Shown here in pieces: positions 1 to 12,424 of a DNA stretch of 64,000 bases (position 1 is the stretch's first letter; each line of letters starts with the position of its first letter). Both the position numbers and the translations under genes were made by a program. The stretch spans positions 1,426,001 to 1,490,000 of the forward strand of contig NC_039517.1 of assembly GCF_003672135.1 (NCBI RefSeq). The letters are read 5' to 3'. This stretch comes from Ooceraea biroi. Lineage: Eukaryota; Arthropoda; Insecta; Hymenoptera; Formicidae. Under the pieces are notes generated by a model that was not told where the DNA came from, searched no databases, and saw only the letters and a list, made by a program, of their open reading frames with translations.

Positions 1-75
1 GATAATCAGTCCAATAATGCAGGAGAGTTGTATTCATTAAATTTGACAACCTGAACTGTCCGCGGCATACTACAA

Positions 76-297
76 GCAGAGAGAAGCCTGAGAGCGGTCA
101 CGCTCGCGTTTTAACTGTAACGCCTCAAACGTGGACATACGCGTTCCACTTGACGCTCCCAACGCTCGCGGCGTCATTCTATCTTTATTCAATATTCAGT
201 GAGCAATAAAGACAGAATCACTTCAATCACTTCAATGTCCACGTTTGAGGCGTTACAGTTAAAACGCGAGCGTGACCGCTCTCAGGCTTCTCTCTGC
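76..297. mobile_element. MITE with 62-bp perfect inverted arms
   Basis: Positions 76-137 and 236-297 are exact reverse complements over 62 bp, separated by a 98-bp AT-richer spacer. This is the structure of a short non-autonomous inverted-repeat element. No coding capacity is visible and I cannot assign a superfamily, because no clear target-site duplication flanks the arms. Identical arms imply recent insertion or gene conversion. It lies just 3' of the Sidestep-family gene, or inside its last intron if that gene has a further exon outside the window. A transcript through it would fold into a near-perfect hairpin. Confidence 0.85.
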
Positions 298-397
298 TAA
301 AAGGCGTTAAAATGATCTCTTCAATATGACTGTCTTTTTCAGATGACTCGGTCATCAATACCGCGATCTGCGCGACCCGAGATCCGTTTGGTCCAGG

Positions 398-3300
398 TCA
401 GAAGGGAAGCAGGAGGAGGACATTGCGGAGCAAGCTGTGTCCAGTACTACCTTGCGGCGACTGTATGATGTCCGGCTGATTGTTGAGCGCGTAGTCGGTG
501 ACCTGCTTCAGCGTGTACTCGACGAAGTACGTGTGGTCGCCGTGGGTCACGTCCAGCATCGAGTTGTTCCTGGAGTCCGGTGGCGTGATTATCGGCTGCT
601 TCATGTACGGCTCGATGTGCACGGGCGACGTGGTGCCGCGGCGCCGATACATCATCAGCATCACCGAGAGCACCGTCACGCCGAAGGCCATCAGGCAGCC
701 GATCAGCAGCAGGATCAATGGCAGCATGCTGACCCCGGTATCTGGAAGCGGGGACAAATTAACGTCGAGCGACAGAAAGACGTCGGGTAAGCGGAAATCG
801 ATTGAAACGTTTCTCGCGATGTCACGCGAGGGAACCGTAAAAAATTTACTGTCAGTTTCTTTCTTTTTTTCTTCCTCTTTTTTAGAACAGCAGCTTCTGG
901 GGCATTCCTCAGCGGCTCCGTCCGGGAGGAACAAATATGATTCCCGAGGATTGCGGATTGAAAGATCAAATCAAAGATCAAATCAAAGATCAACCGCGTC
1001 AGGTGAGAGTCTTGGCTGATTTGTTCTCAGCATCTGCATGGTCGAGTCCTCTGATCTAATTTCCTAATTTTCTGTCTGTGAGACACGTTGTAAAATTCAT
1101 TTCGACGCGAATTCGGTGAGGTAACAGAAATTCTGATACGAACATAGGTATGTTAAATGTACATTTATGGAACGTTGATAAATACAACCACATTCAAATT
1201 GCATTACGGTCTAATTTTGCTATCACTATTCGTAGAAACGAATTCGTGGCACGAAACGAACTGAAGAACCTTCAGCAGAAACAAAAATACGAGAAAATAT
1301 GAGAAGCGAGACCGAAAGTTCGCCGAGAATTTTAGTCTCGCTGATTTTTAGCCTCGAGAGAATTATTCGAAAAATCCGCGTGGAAATTCAATTCACCGGT
1401 GTGCCTCTCGGAGTCCCGCAGCATGATGTCCTCCAGGAGCGACACTTCGCTGCGGCCCTTGGCGTTCACGGCGTAGGTCACCAGGTAGAAGTGCGTGGCC
1501 GGCAGGAGATCGGCCACGGCGATCCGGAAGATCGGCAGGTCGGCCGACACGCTGGACGCGTTCACGCGGAGATTGCCGGTCAGCACCTCGTACGCCTCCA
1601 GCCGGAACTCCTGGTGCAGCCCGCCGTCGTATCCCGGCACGCACTCGACCTCCAGGATCTCCGAGCTCTGATTGAACGACGCCTTGATCGTGCAGTTGTT
1701 CAGCGGATTCGGCTTAACTGCGCGCACACAGAGACAGGTTCCTTCATCATGCCGCGGGGGTGCGACTGCTACTACTACCTACCCTTCCTCTAATCGAATT
1801 CGAATTTTGACTTGGAAAACGCGTATGTGCTGTTTTCCCTCGAGCAACCCTCGATATATTCTACTGCGGCTACCGAAAGTCGAGAAAGAAAATGGAAATG
1901 CGCGCGCGAAAAATTTCTTGGTACGTTGGTTGGGGACTCACGTCGTGACGGATCAGGGGAGACTCGAAAAACAGCCGCGAAATGGAGCACGGTAAAAAAA
2001 ATAGGATTGTGGAATATTTTCGTTGACAAAGCGCCGCGCCGAGCGGCCGATCACGCGTGTTGCCGGCTCGAGGGGATTGCGCCGAACGGGTTGCAAAGAA
2101 TGCCGAACATCGAAAATATGAGCGTCTAAATATCGCGCCGTTCGCGATGCACGGCGGAGCGTAAATACGACGCGGCATTGGAATATTTTTCGCGATCCGG
2201 GATAAATATGTTTCCCTCCGCGAATACCCGGGAGAAGCGCGAAAAAAGAACGAGAGAGAGAGAAGTTTCTCTCGACTTCTGAAAGCGCTTCCGATTCGCG
2301 GGGAAAAACAGAGGCTCCGGGGAGCTAAATAAAATTTCCAACATCCGGACATCACCTGCGGGGATGACCTGGTAGATGCAGGGCACCTCCTGCTTGCCGA
2401 TCGCGTTCCTGCCCCAGCAGGTGAGGGCGCCGTAGTCCCTCTCGGACTCGGGGGTGTATACGAGCTCGCTCATGGTGCCGTTGTCGCCGTCGAACTTGGT
2501 CGGCGCGACCTCGAAGTTCTCGCCGCTGTTGTTGAACTCCCAGACGAAGTCCACCTCGCCGGGATCGGCGTCCACCTCGCAGCGCACCTTCACCGACTCC
2601 TCCAGGGAGGCGCCGATCACCGTCACCTCCTTCGCTTTGCAGACCGGCGCGACTGTCGAGGGTCGAAGAAAGAGACGAGACACGCGCGGGGGATGAGAAA
2701 GAGAGCGAGAGAATGTAATAATTATGTAACAATTCACTGACACACGCGCGCACTCGATTGGAAAATGAGACGGCGGAACGATCCCAATTTCCGCTATCGA
2801 TCGGCGGAAACGCCGGGGCGGGGAGGCGGGGTGAGATTATTTCAAGTTTAAGCGTCATTTTATTCGCCCTTTAATCGGGAGAATTATGTGGCGCGCCGTG
2901 AAGAGAGGCGGCCGACGAGGGTGGGTGAAAATAAATTGGCTTCTAAAACGTAATCCCTCATATCTGACGTCCGAGATATTTCGCTCCCCCGAACGCAATT
3001 CCGCGCAGTTGGCATATTGTGTAACTACGTAACGTTTCGGAGTTTACGCCGAAGAACGCGCGTGCAATCGAAAGGGATGAGGGAGCGGGGGTGAAAGAGG
3101 CGGAGGACGGAGGGGAATGGCGGCAACGTTTATCGTAACTTTTAGCATTGGAAAAGGTCAGAAGTTAACGTTACCCGCGCCCTAGTAATGCTTTTTCGAC
3201 AATTTAATATATCCGCAATTCGCCGCCGTGTGTAAACTTCACTCCCCGTTCGCTGACAGAAACGAGTTCGTTTCGCGAGTATATTTATTTAAAATTGATC

Positions 3301-6300
3301 GCAGACGGCAATTTGCGTTGCATATTGTTGTTGCGGGACTCGATATCGCGAGGAACACGACGTCGTAATAAATCGTCGACGTGAAGAAGATGAATCATGC
3401 GTCTCTTCGCCCGCTCGATTCTCTTCTTATTCGATACGACGGCTTAAACTTGAGATCATCTCGATCAAGTCGCGTCGGGGGTCCCGCAGGACCGGCCAGC
3501 ATCCCTCGTCGCGTCTACTTACATTGCACCCTCAGGTTGACTATCGGGCTCGTCGTCTCCCCGCGATCGTTGCTGGCGAGGCACGTGTAATTCCCCGCGT
3601 TGTCGCGACCTATTCTCTGCAGCACCAGGCTCTGAGTGCTCATGATGATGCCGGCCGAATAGTTCTGCGTCAGCACGGCGCCCTGTCATTGATGGATTAA
3701 CGGTTTATCACGGAAATTGAGATTTCGGGGGTGATAGAGGGTGTCACATTGCCCCGGCGAGGAATGAGAGAAGAAAGCGGCGGACCGATACGTAAAACTC
3801 TCGCTGCGAACTTGGGCTTCCGCCCTGAGGGAAGCCTCCCTTTCGACGGAACTTCCCTCGGAAATATTGATCGGCCGTGTTGAATTTAACGCGTGCATAT
3901 ATTCTGCAAATTTCACTTTTCGTATCTTGAATGAGTCTGAAACTCAGGAGCGGCTTACCCTTCGTGAGCCATTTTTAGTCGAAATATTTCCCGCTGTTTT
4001 AAAACGTTTTTAAAATTCTTTCTTAAGAATTGTTCGATTGAAGAATCGCCAATTTGCCAATTTTGCCAATTTTCGAAGCAAACGTAAGATCTTTGTACAC
4101 CCAGGTTTTTATATTTATTTATCACAATTATTGGCGAGGGTGGAGTAAAGTGAGGTGGCTGCTGATGCTGGGACTTACGTTGTGACGCCAAGTGATTTTG
4201 TGGTGCTCCGGATTGGCTCGGACCTTGCATTCAAAGTACACGTCGTCGCCCTCCTTTATGTTCTCCGCTTTCAAAGTGCTGCCCAGGTGCAGCTGTACCT
4301 TGGGTGGAACTATGGAAAATATTCGAAGATGACCGTATATTCCACAGAAAAGTCGATGCAAAATATCTATTTTTATAAAAATATTTATTTCTATTATCAA
4401 AAATATAGTTGGATACACGAGAAGATAAAATACATATGTAATTGAGATAGTAACGCTGTTCGCGAATAACGCGTTCTCGATTTTCGACGGAAATTAACGC
4501 GTTCTCAATTTTTGACGAAAATAGCGAAGTTTCTCGAGCGACATTTATATTTGAAATTTCACAAGTAAATTCCTTAATCAATCCCAAATTGTTAGATAAC
4601 AATCAGACCAAGACTGTTGGATACGAATCTACCCTGCTGCAGCTAATTAAACCGTTTGACTGACCACTGCGCCATTCCTGTATAATTAGACAATCGATTA
4701 AGCCGGCGAGCGCGCTTCTCACAGATCAAGGCAACAGTCAGTGCCTTTACAAATCTCAAGCATTAATTTAAAAAAATCCTTCATTGAATCATCAAAGAAA
4801 TTCTAAAAAATTCCTTAATCTAGAAATTAATTATTTAAACAATGCTCGTTGCAGCCGACGCAACGGACCGATTTCGCGACGACATCAACCCGCTCGCAGC
4901 GAACTTCCAACGAGGCTGCTGGCCGAGTTTGCGAAGCTGCCACTTACAGACGACGTTCAACTTGAAGAAGTCCTCCAGGTACGCGTCCGTCAGAGCCGGG
5001 TTCTCGCCGCGGCACTTGAGGATCCTCCCGTGATCGTCCGGGACGGGCGAGAAGATCAGCGTGCTCAGGACCACCGAGGCGTTGCCGCTCTCCATCACCT
5101 GCTGGCACACGAAAATTGGGGGAAGGGAGAGGCACCAGATTATTATTCGGACGGAAATGTGGAAGAAATAGACGCGAGCATCGTATCGCGAAGGGGTTTA
5201 TTATCGACCTTGCCGTTGCGAAACGTCTCGTTGCTCTCGATCCAGGTGATGCGGGCACGGGGGTGCGAGCCGGTCGTCTCGCACGTGATGGAGTAGTCCT
5301 TCTCCGTCTCCATGATCGTCAGCTTCGACAGGATCTTCACGGTGAGCGGCTTCACTGGAACCGACCAAACGAAGCGGGCGCATCACCCTTATTGCACGTC
5401 ACAGGTCTCGGAGAAGGGAGAAAGGGGGATAACGCGCGGACATTTTTATTCCCTTTAAAGAGTCCATCGATCGACCGATGGTGTACTGAAAATTGCACGG
5501 GATCGCAACAACGTTGCACTTAAACCGCTCGTTATCCTCTCGTTGTTATGCATCCCCCTTTTTCGTAAGATTTTTGTTTTCTGCTGAAAATCTCGTAACT
5601 TTTAATTGAAACGCTTGTGTAAGGGGATAATAGTGGTCCAGCGACGACTCTTGTTCCTCGGTCGCTCTTCTTGGTCTTGGGGATTATAACTCGCGGGGGA
5701 AGGAGCGCACTTGGTCGGAAGAGCCGCAGGGATGCGGCAAGATCACGCTCTTCTCGTTGGAAATTTCGTCAGGTTTGAATAATTGATGGGAGCAAGCTGG
5801 ACTTGCTTTCAGTTGCTGGGGGTTGCGCGAGGTCGTGCTGATCAGCCGGGGCACGGCTAGGCACCTCTACTTTTATGACACGCCTGCCAATAATTAATCG
5901 GATCGATCGCGTAAACGCGGGTAGATTACTTTTCGCGGTCGAAATTTAACTAATGCGAATTATTAATGCCGAACGCTCGCGGCAATTTTGATTAACTTTG
6001 CAAAAGCGTAATTAGAGATTGCACCAATGTGGGCCGACGTTGCGGCAAATAAACGCTATTTTTGATGAGCACGCCTGCTACCCCGTTTAATTACAAGTTT
6101 TTGCTGGCCACGCACTAGTAGCTCTCTCAGCACGTTCGCGTTTCATTCATCAAAGTAATCCCGACGTATCGCCCCCTCCTCCTATGGCTCCTGATCTTTT
6201 AAGGTTCCTTTCAGTCCAGCTGATAGCTCGCGTCGCATATATCTTCATGCCGCACATCATCCGCGGCGAAGCAAAATTTAAATAAACTTCAACTCCACAC

Positions 6301-9300
6301 AGAGGATTCACGTATTCCAATTTTTCATTAAATAAAAAAGAAGAAAAATCAAACACGTGCAGATATTTCTACCCTTATTCGAGCCACTGAGATAGCGGGC
6401 GAATCTACGCATCACCTGCGCATCCCCTATGGGGAAATTTCCTTCAACGCCAGAGATAACAGGGTGGATAAGGGCACTTACGGTAAACGTCGAGGATCAC
6501 CGTCTTCTCCAGGGGTGGGATGAGATGCGTGTTGGCTGCCCGGCACTTGTACGTCGCGTTGCGATGTTCCCGTCGCAGCTGCGGCACCGTCAGCTTGCTC
6601 ACCACGACGTTCTGCTCGACGTTTTCCATGAGTCTGCCGTCCACCTCCTTGCCGTTCACCAGCCAGCTCACCGCCGGGGTGGGTTTCCCTACGCGTTATC
6701 GCGCCGGCACGCAGGAAAGCACGGGAATTATACGCGGCTAATTAACTTCCCGTCGGCCGCACGTCGATCGTCTCGCGTGACGGCCGACAAATCACCGGGA
6801 CCGTAATTACTCCCTCTGATATCATCCCCTTGCCCGGACGTCTCCGATCGCGGCGCGTAATGCTCGGTCTAAGTGGCACGGGCTCGTGTTTTAATTGTGA
6901 ACGATAGCCGCGCGGTGTCTCCAACCCCCTTTATGCGTGTTCGCGCGAACGCGCGTGGAGGGTGGGCAAACGTATAATTTGTCATTCGCCCCCCGTATCC
7001 GAGGCTCGGATCGAATGCATCAATGGAAAACCCGATTTCTCTCGAATGGGGGTTGGGTAAATGGAATTTTGCGAGTGGGAACTTTGCGCGCGTGGAATTA
7101 CGGCCGGCGAATTTGTCGGCACCCCGCGAGAGAGACCACTTTCACCCCTAAACCCTGTTATTAACATTAATCGCTCGGAGAACGCGGCGCGCCAATGCTG
7201 CACAAGAGGCAGCAGTAAAAACGATGTTACTTATGAAAGGGGTTGTAAATTATGAAGGAGGCTGTTGCGTCTTTAAAAGAGGACAGCTCGATCATTACAG
7301 TAATAATTAGTGATGCTTGTATTGCTTCCCGCTGAATAATTTGCCGCGTATAAGCGGAAACTGGCAAAGCTAAGTGTCCAAATAATTAATCGAACGATTC
7401 GAGACGCGAAGAGAGAGTCGACGACCCTCGTTTGCGAATCCAACTAACGATCATACAAGAGGGATAGGGGTGAGATTACCTCCTCTCACTTCACAGGACA
7501 GGCCAAACTCCACGCCGACCTGGAATGGCCCGGCAATGTTCTTCACCTGCACCCCGGAACTGTCGTAAATGAGTAGCTGATGTGGAGGCACTGCAAACAG
7601 AACCGCGGGAGTTTGCTCTCCCATAATTGAAGGATAATGACCCGAACCCCGTGCCCCTCCTGTGCCGCGGTGCGCCGGCTCTCTTTTAAGAAAGTTAACT
7701 TTAAACCCTCGTCCGCCGCGAGATGAAATTTCAATTAATCCTCCGTTGAGCCCGAGTGCCAGGACGGCGAGTGAGTTAGCGCACCAACGCAAATTTTTCG
7801 CCATTGTCGGTTAAATTTCTGACCCGAAAAAATTTATCTTGTAACAGGAGAACATGAATTTGTAAGAGATGGTATACTAGAACAAATTCCAAGAATAGCG
7901 AATTCCGGGAAGTGCTTCGATTCCAGCAATTGTTTTGCAATTTCAAGAATTGTCGCTAAAAGTTTGTCGTCGTTCTCGGTCCGATTTCTCGGAACATTAA
8001 TTTTGTAACAGGAAAACATGAGTTGGCAAGAGGAACAAATTCCAAAAATTGCGATTCGAAATACTTCATCAGTGACTCCAGGAATTGCCTGTTGCAATTT
8101 TTACGTCAGTGTTGAGCCAATTTCTGATCCAGAAATCTCAATTATCAAAACCGCGAGGAGAAAAGCGAGAAAAGGAGGTGGAGCCAGGTCGCACAAGGGC
8201 GACGATTTTAACCTTGGATCCCGAAAAAGACTGGTGGCAGAGAATTAGCCGTATTAGGGCTAATTGCCGACGCCAACTGGTGCTCAAGGGCTTTGATTCC
8301 CCCTCGGCTCTCCTTTCCTTCCGAGATGATCCCGAGGAGTTTTACGTCATGGGGCGCATTCGGTCGGGGCAACGTTAAGCACGAGAGTTAATCGTGCGGT
8401 TAATGAGGCTTCCTCACCGATCACCGTGAGATTCACTTGGAAGTTCTTCGTCGGCGAGTTCTTGAAGTCCACGCGGCACCGATAAACCCCTTCGTCGTCC
8501 AGCTGCACCGACTCCAGGGACAGGGTTGCAGGCTTTGTCATGGTGACAAAGTAGGCCCTAGGTCCGACCGCGGTGCTGTCCGACCAGTTTAGGGCCTTGT
8601 TGAAAGCCCGCCCCCGCACGTCGAAACTGTACGATCACGTAGAATCATATTGATGTATTTTTATATATTTAATATTTAATAAAAATTTAATAAGTAATAT
8701 ATATTTAATAATATATATTTAATAATCATGTCAAGTCGTAACACTTGATGAGGATCTCATCGCGCTGGGATATTTCAAGAGGAAAATATGTTTAGTTAAT
8801 TGTTGTTTGATTAATAATGGATAGTTAATAACAAAGCGAATACATAAAAGGATGCGTTGCTATCCAGATGGCACTAGCTAAAAATTCTTCATTGCAACAA
8901 TAATATGGAATAATATTTTTATTATTAGCCTAAAGTACTACAAAAAAATACGAAATGATAACTAAACAATAATATTTAATTTTCTTGACAAAATTTTCTC
9001 GATTACATTCAGTCAAGGCAAGCGAGATCCTTCTTGGGCAAACTTTTAATTTCCCATTAATCGGGGTAGGTCAAGGGTGAAATAGCTTACCTATAAATGG
9101 GCTTCACCGCGTAATCGCGGAACCAAAGCACCATGTAGACGCGATCCTCTCGCGTGGACGGCTCAATGTCGCAAGGCAAAGTGGCGGTACGGCCAAGCAC
9201 GGCGCTCACGTTGGACGTGGACACTGAGGAGGTTGAAGAAAAACGATTTTCCTCTCGCGATTGTACTTTACTTTCGCGAGAGCGCCTCGCTCGCAACGAG

Positions 9301-12300
9301 CGACGATTACCGGCCATAAACAATTCCCCGTGCAATTTCTCTGAGAGCTGTACGCGCCGCGCGCGCGCGAGCGAGCGGGCGGGCGGAGTGGAGCGGAGCC
9401 TCGTAAGAGTTATGAAACCCTTTCGATCTCGCCCTGCGATTTTTAACGGTTTCTTTGGAACTCGCCGTGAATAACAATGCGACCTCCGCGCTCCTTGCCG
9501 AGCGGAATCTCATTAAGTTTAATCCCCCGGACAATTCTGTTCTTGCGACGCCGCACCCCCCGTTTTCTCAGAACGTTAAAGGCGTTACGCACAGCTCGCT
9601 TAATTATCGAGTTATAATTTTAATGACGGCGGTGCGCGGGGTGGCTGCGCGCGTTACGTAATTCCCAGCAGCAGCACGATGTTACACGGGCGCATTGTGT
9701 TACGTAATGCCGTCATGAGGCTGATAACACGTGGCATTTCGTGAATTCTTAATTCAATGAGGTTAACGAGCTAAATGAGCCGGGTAATACCGGTTTTGTG
9801 TCATCAGGGGGTGCGCGAAGGGCTGCAAAGTTACGAGTACCCGGTATTGCGAGGAAAACTTTTCACGGGCCGCTCCGTGGCAGCGAAATCCGCCGGCGGA
9901 AAAATCGTAATGAGAGTCCTTTCCTCGGAAATTCTTTGGCAGGTGATAATATGCGAAAATTTTCGCTCGAGAAAGTCAAACGCCACCCCCGATCGGGCAA
10001 GATTACTTCTCTCATCTGTGCGAGCGAGCTCGCATAAAGAGTGCCAGCCGGACGTTTCCGTCCAATTTAACGTCTCGCTCCGGGGCGCGAGAAAGAATTT
10101 CGTCCCGCGATACGGAGGGGTGGCTGCCGCTGACGCAGGGGCGGTAGCGGGAAAATATGGGGGGGGGGGACAACGCGGAGGAAGCAGTTTAAAAAATATC
10201 ACTAATGAAGTTCGTTTCGCGCGCATAATGGCGAACTTCCGCGCGGCGTAAGTTCCTGCGCGATATAATTACGCCGTCGTGACGTTTCTTCCGGCCGCCC
10301 TTTCGCGCGGCCCGGAACGGCTTCCGGCGCCGCGCAACAAGCCGCGTCTGATTTCCCGGTTTTTCCGATACCGCTGCAATTTTCATCAATCGAACGACGT
10401 CTGTAACACGAATATCGGCCGTCCCCCGGCTTCCCCCTTTCCCCGCGCCGGCCGCCGAGCAGCGGAAACGCTATTTTTTGCGGGGTTTTGTTTGTGACGC
10501 AACGATGAAAAATGCGAAAGCGAGCCACGAGCCATTTATCTTTTTTAGCGTCATATCAGCCCGATTATTATCTGTTCGATCTGTTTAAGCGCGCGTCATT
10601 TTTTTATACCGCCGGCAATTGCACGGGGGACGGGGGGAGAAGGGTCGGGTGGGCGGGGGAGGACTTTAAAATGGTTAACTGACAATGGGCGCGCGCGCGC
10701 GCGTGCAATTTGAACGATCCAATTTAAAGGACGATAGTGATGCGACGCTGCAGGACGCGGACGCGCACGAATAATTACGCGGTGGCGGCGGGAGGGATTA
10801 AAAATACAGGTGGAAATTTTTAAATGGCCGTAAGCGCCGGTGGATTATAAATTCAAAAGTTGTGAAAGCATCCCGCGCGCTCAGCCCTTGATCAGGGGCT
10901 GTATGCATTAATAGCAATCTATTTACTATTTTATGGCGTTTACAAGCGAGGGGCGGGGGGAGGCCGACCACCGGATGCACGGCGGGGGGTGTACTCCCCG
11001 CTCCCCCCCCCCTTCCCCCGTCACGCCCGGGATCAAACCGACCTACTTCTATTTTAAAAATGCCATAACTCTGTGCAAATATCGATCCTAACAGTTTCCA
11101 ATTTCATGACTTTGTCAGTTTTCCGCTTTTCAATATGCATTTATAAAATACATATTGGGTTCCATTTTCCGCACAAAAGCCGTATGGGAGTCGCGATTCG
11201 CGCCAAATGTACACACGCGAGCGGAGCGCTCTCTCTTTCCGCACCACCGGCGGAATTAAGGCAATGCGCGCGGCCAGGGGGGCGCGGGATGGACGGTCAC
11301 CATCCCCATGGCTCTGATTACTCGTAAACTCGCCGCTCGCTTTTGCTCGTGCGGCGCGCACGACCGCCACAATTTAAAAAGGGAACACAAGCGAAATCGC
11401 TAAGCTCGCTTTAACCGCTTCCTTGTCCGGCATTTCCGCGGAAAGCTGACCGTAAAATCCCGGGCTTGTTATCATTCCAATTTCTCGCATCCCTTTAAAA
11501 CGCGCGCTCCTGCAAGGGAACCCCTCTCCACGCTCGCATACGTATTTACACTTTCGCGCAACGCTCGCCCACCCTCGCGCTTCGCCTCCTCTTTCCCACC
11601 GTCGCGCTTTATTAAAGATCTGACGCTCGAGGGCGACGTCCACCGAAATAACGTGCGGGCTATTTTTAGCTGCACATTCTTCCGTTAATTTTGCATCGAT
11701 GATTTCTCCCGGAGCGAGAATATCGCGACGCTAATAATGCACGACTAATTGGTCGTGGAATAACTCTGCGTCAACGAACTTCCGATATTTCTGATTCGCA
11801 AAGGTAAAATCTGCGGATGCAAAGAGTCCGCTTTTCACCAACTGCGATAAACATGCTGCCGGGGCGGGTAAACAAATCAATAAATAGTTAAATATAAATT
11901 ACATATTTATCTTACGAGCGGATTTTAGCGGAATTACCGAAGCGAGAGAGGGTTGCACAAATATCCCTCTCGGCAGATCGGCTAAAAAAATCGCGGTTAA
12001 AACCACGCGGTTAACGTCGCGTCTCGCCGGGAGAAAAATCACTCGGACTACACCTCGGAATCCGTAATTGCGGGACAACCGGCGGATTCGGGCGACGAGT
12101 TACACCGCGCGAATCAAGGAAGCGGTTAATCCCGATTGTTCGTACCGCCGCGACCACCCCCTTCGCATGAGTGTACACGAGTGTGTGTGTGTGTGTGCAC
12201 TCTTGAGGTGGTGCGCGCGGCGTGTTCGCGCGCGTACCTAGGTCATCGTCCTTATCCCAGTTGCCGCTGGCGTTCACGTAGACGACCACGGCGAATATGT

Positions 12301-12352
12301 AGCCGCTAATCACGAGCCTGACCGCCACCTCGGCCAGCGTGCCGAGTGCCAT
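398..12352 (-). CDS. side-like: Sidestep-family Ig/FN3 transmembrane cell-adhesion receptor, 12 exons
   Basis: Coding exons, 5' to 3' on the minus strand: 12352-12238, 9223-9091, 8626-8418, 7590-7480, 6688-6482, 5354-5209, 5101-4948, 4309-4179, 3682-3523, 2652-2356, 1717-1397, 741-398. All junctions are GT-AG and in phase, giving 2,328 nt and 775 residues. The order is signal peptide (about 1-30), V-set Ig1 (about 40-150, split between KPIYS and FDVRGR), Ig2 (153-258), Ig3 (259-358), Ig4 (359-455), Ig5 (456-554), an FN3 domain (555-661) with GYDGGLHQEF, one membrane segment (about 668-692) followed by RRR, then a tail of about 80 residues. Each Ig domain keeps its Cys pair. GYDGG-, NYTCLASN- and CEVDADP-type motifs are typical of Drosophila Sidestep and its paralogues, which bind Beat proteins in axon guidance; which paralogue this is I cannot say. 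The start is the Met nearest the hydrophobic core; an in-frame ATG at 12424 would add 24 residues. The last exon may be alternatively spliced (see findings). Confidence 0.9.
961..995. repeat. 12-bp tandem repeat, three copies
   Basis: A short tandem array of the unit AAAGATCAAATC in the intron between the FN3 exon and the membrane exon of the Sidestep-family gene. No function is inferred. Confidence 0.7.
7834..8095. repeat. Diverged tandem duplication in an intron
   Basis: The stretch from about 7834 to 7935 (TTGTAACAGGAGAACATGA, then ACAAATTCCAAGAATAGCGA) recurs from about 8005 to 8095 with substitutions (TTGTAACAGGAAAACATGA, then ACAAATTCCAAAAATTGCGA). It looks like a direct duplication with a unit of about 165-170 bp inside an intron of the Sidestep-family gene. 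No coding signal is seen. Confidence 0.6.
8640..9090. other. AT-rich part of an intron
   Basis: Most of the intron between the two Ig1 exons is AT-rich. It includes a run of ATATTTAATAAT-type repeats at about 8660-8730. I see no exon or complete transposon in it. Confidence 0.5.
9224..12237. other. First intron of the Sidestep-family gene
   Basis: This 3-kb intron separates the signal-peptide exon from the first Ig exon. It contains CpG-rich DNA, short homopolymers (a G run near 10160, a C run near 11006), an alternating GC run near 10690 and a GT microsatellite at about 12181-12198. I find no further exon; long first introns of this kind often hold enhancers, but no specific site is recognisable. 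Confidence 0.6.
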
Positions 12353-12424
12353 CCCACGCGGAGGGGGATGCGACACCCTCGCCGGACACTTGGGCGGCAC
12401 GCTCAAATCCGTCGTCCCACGCAT

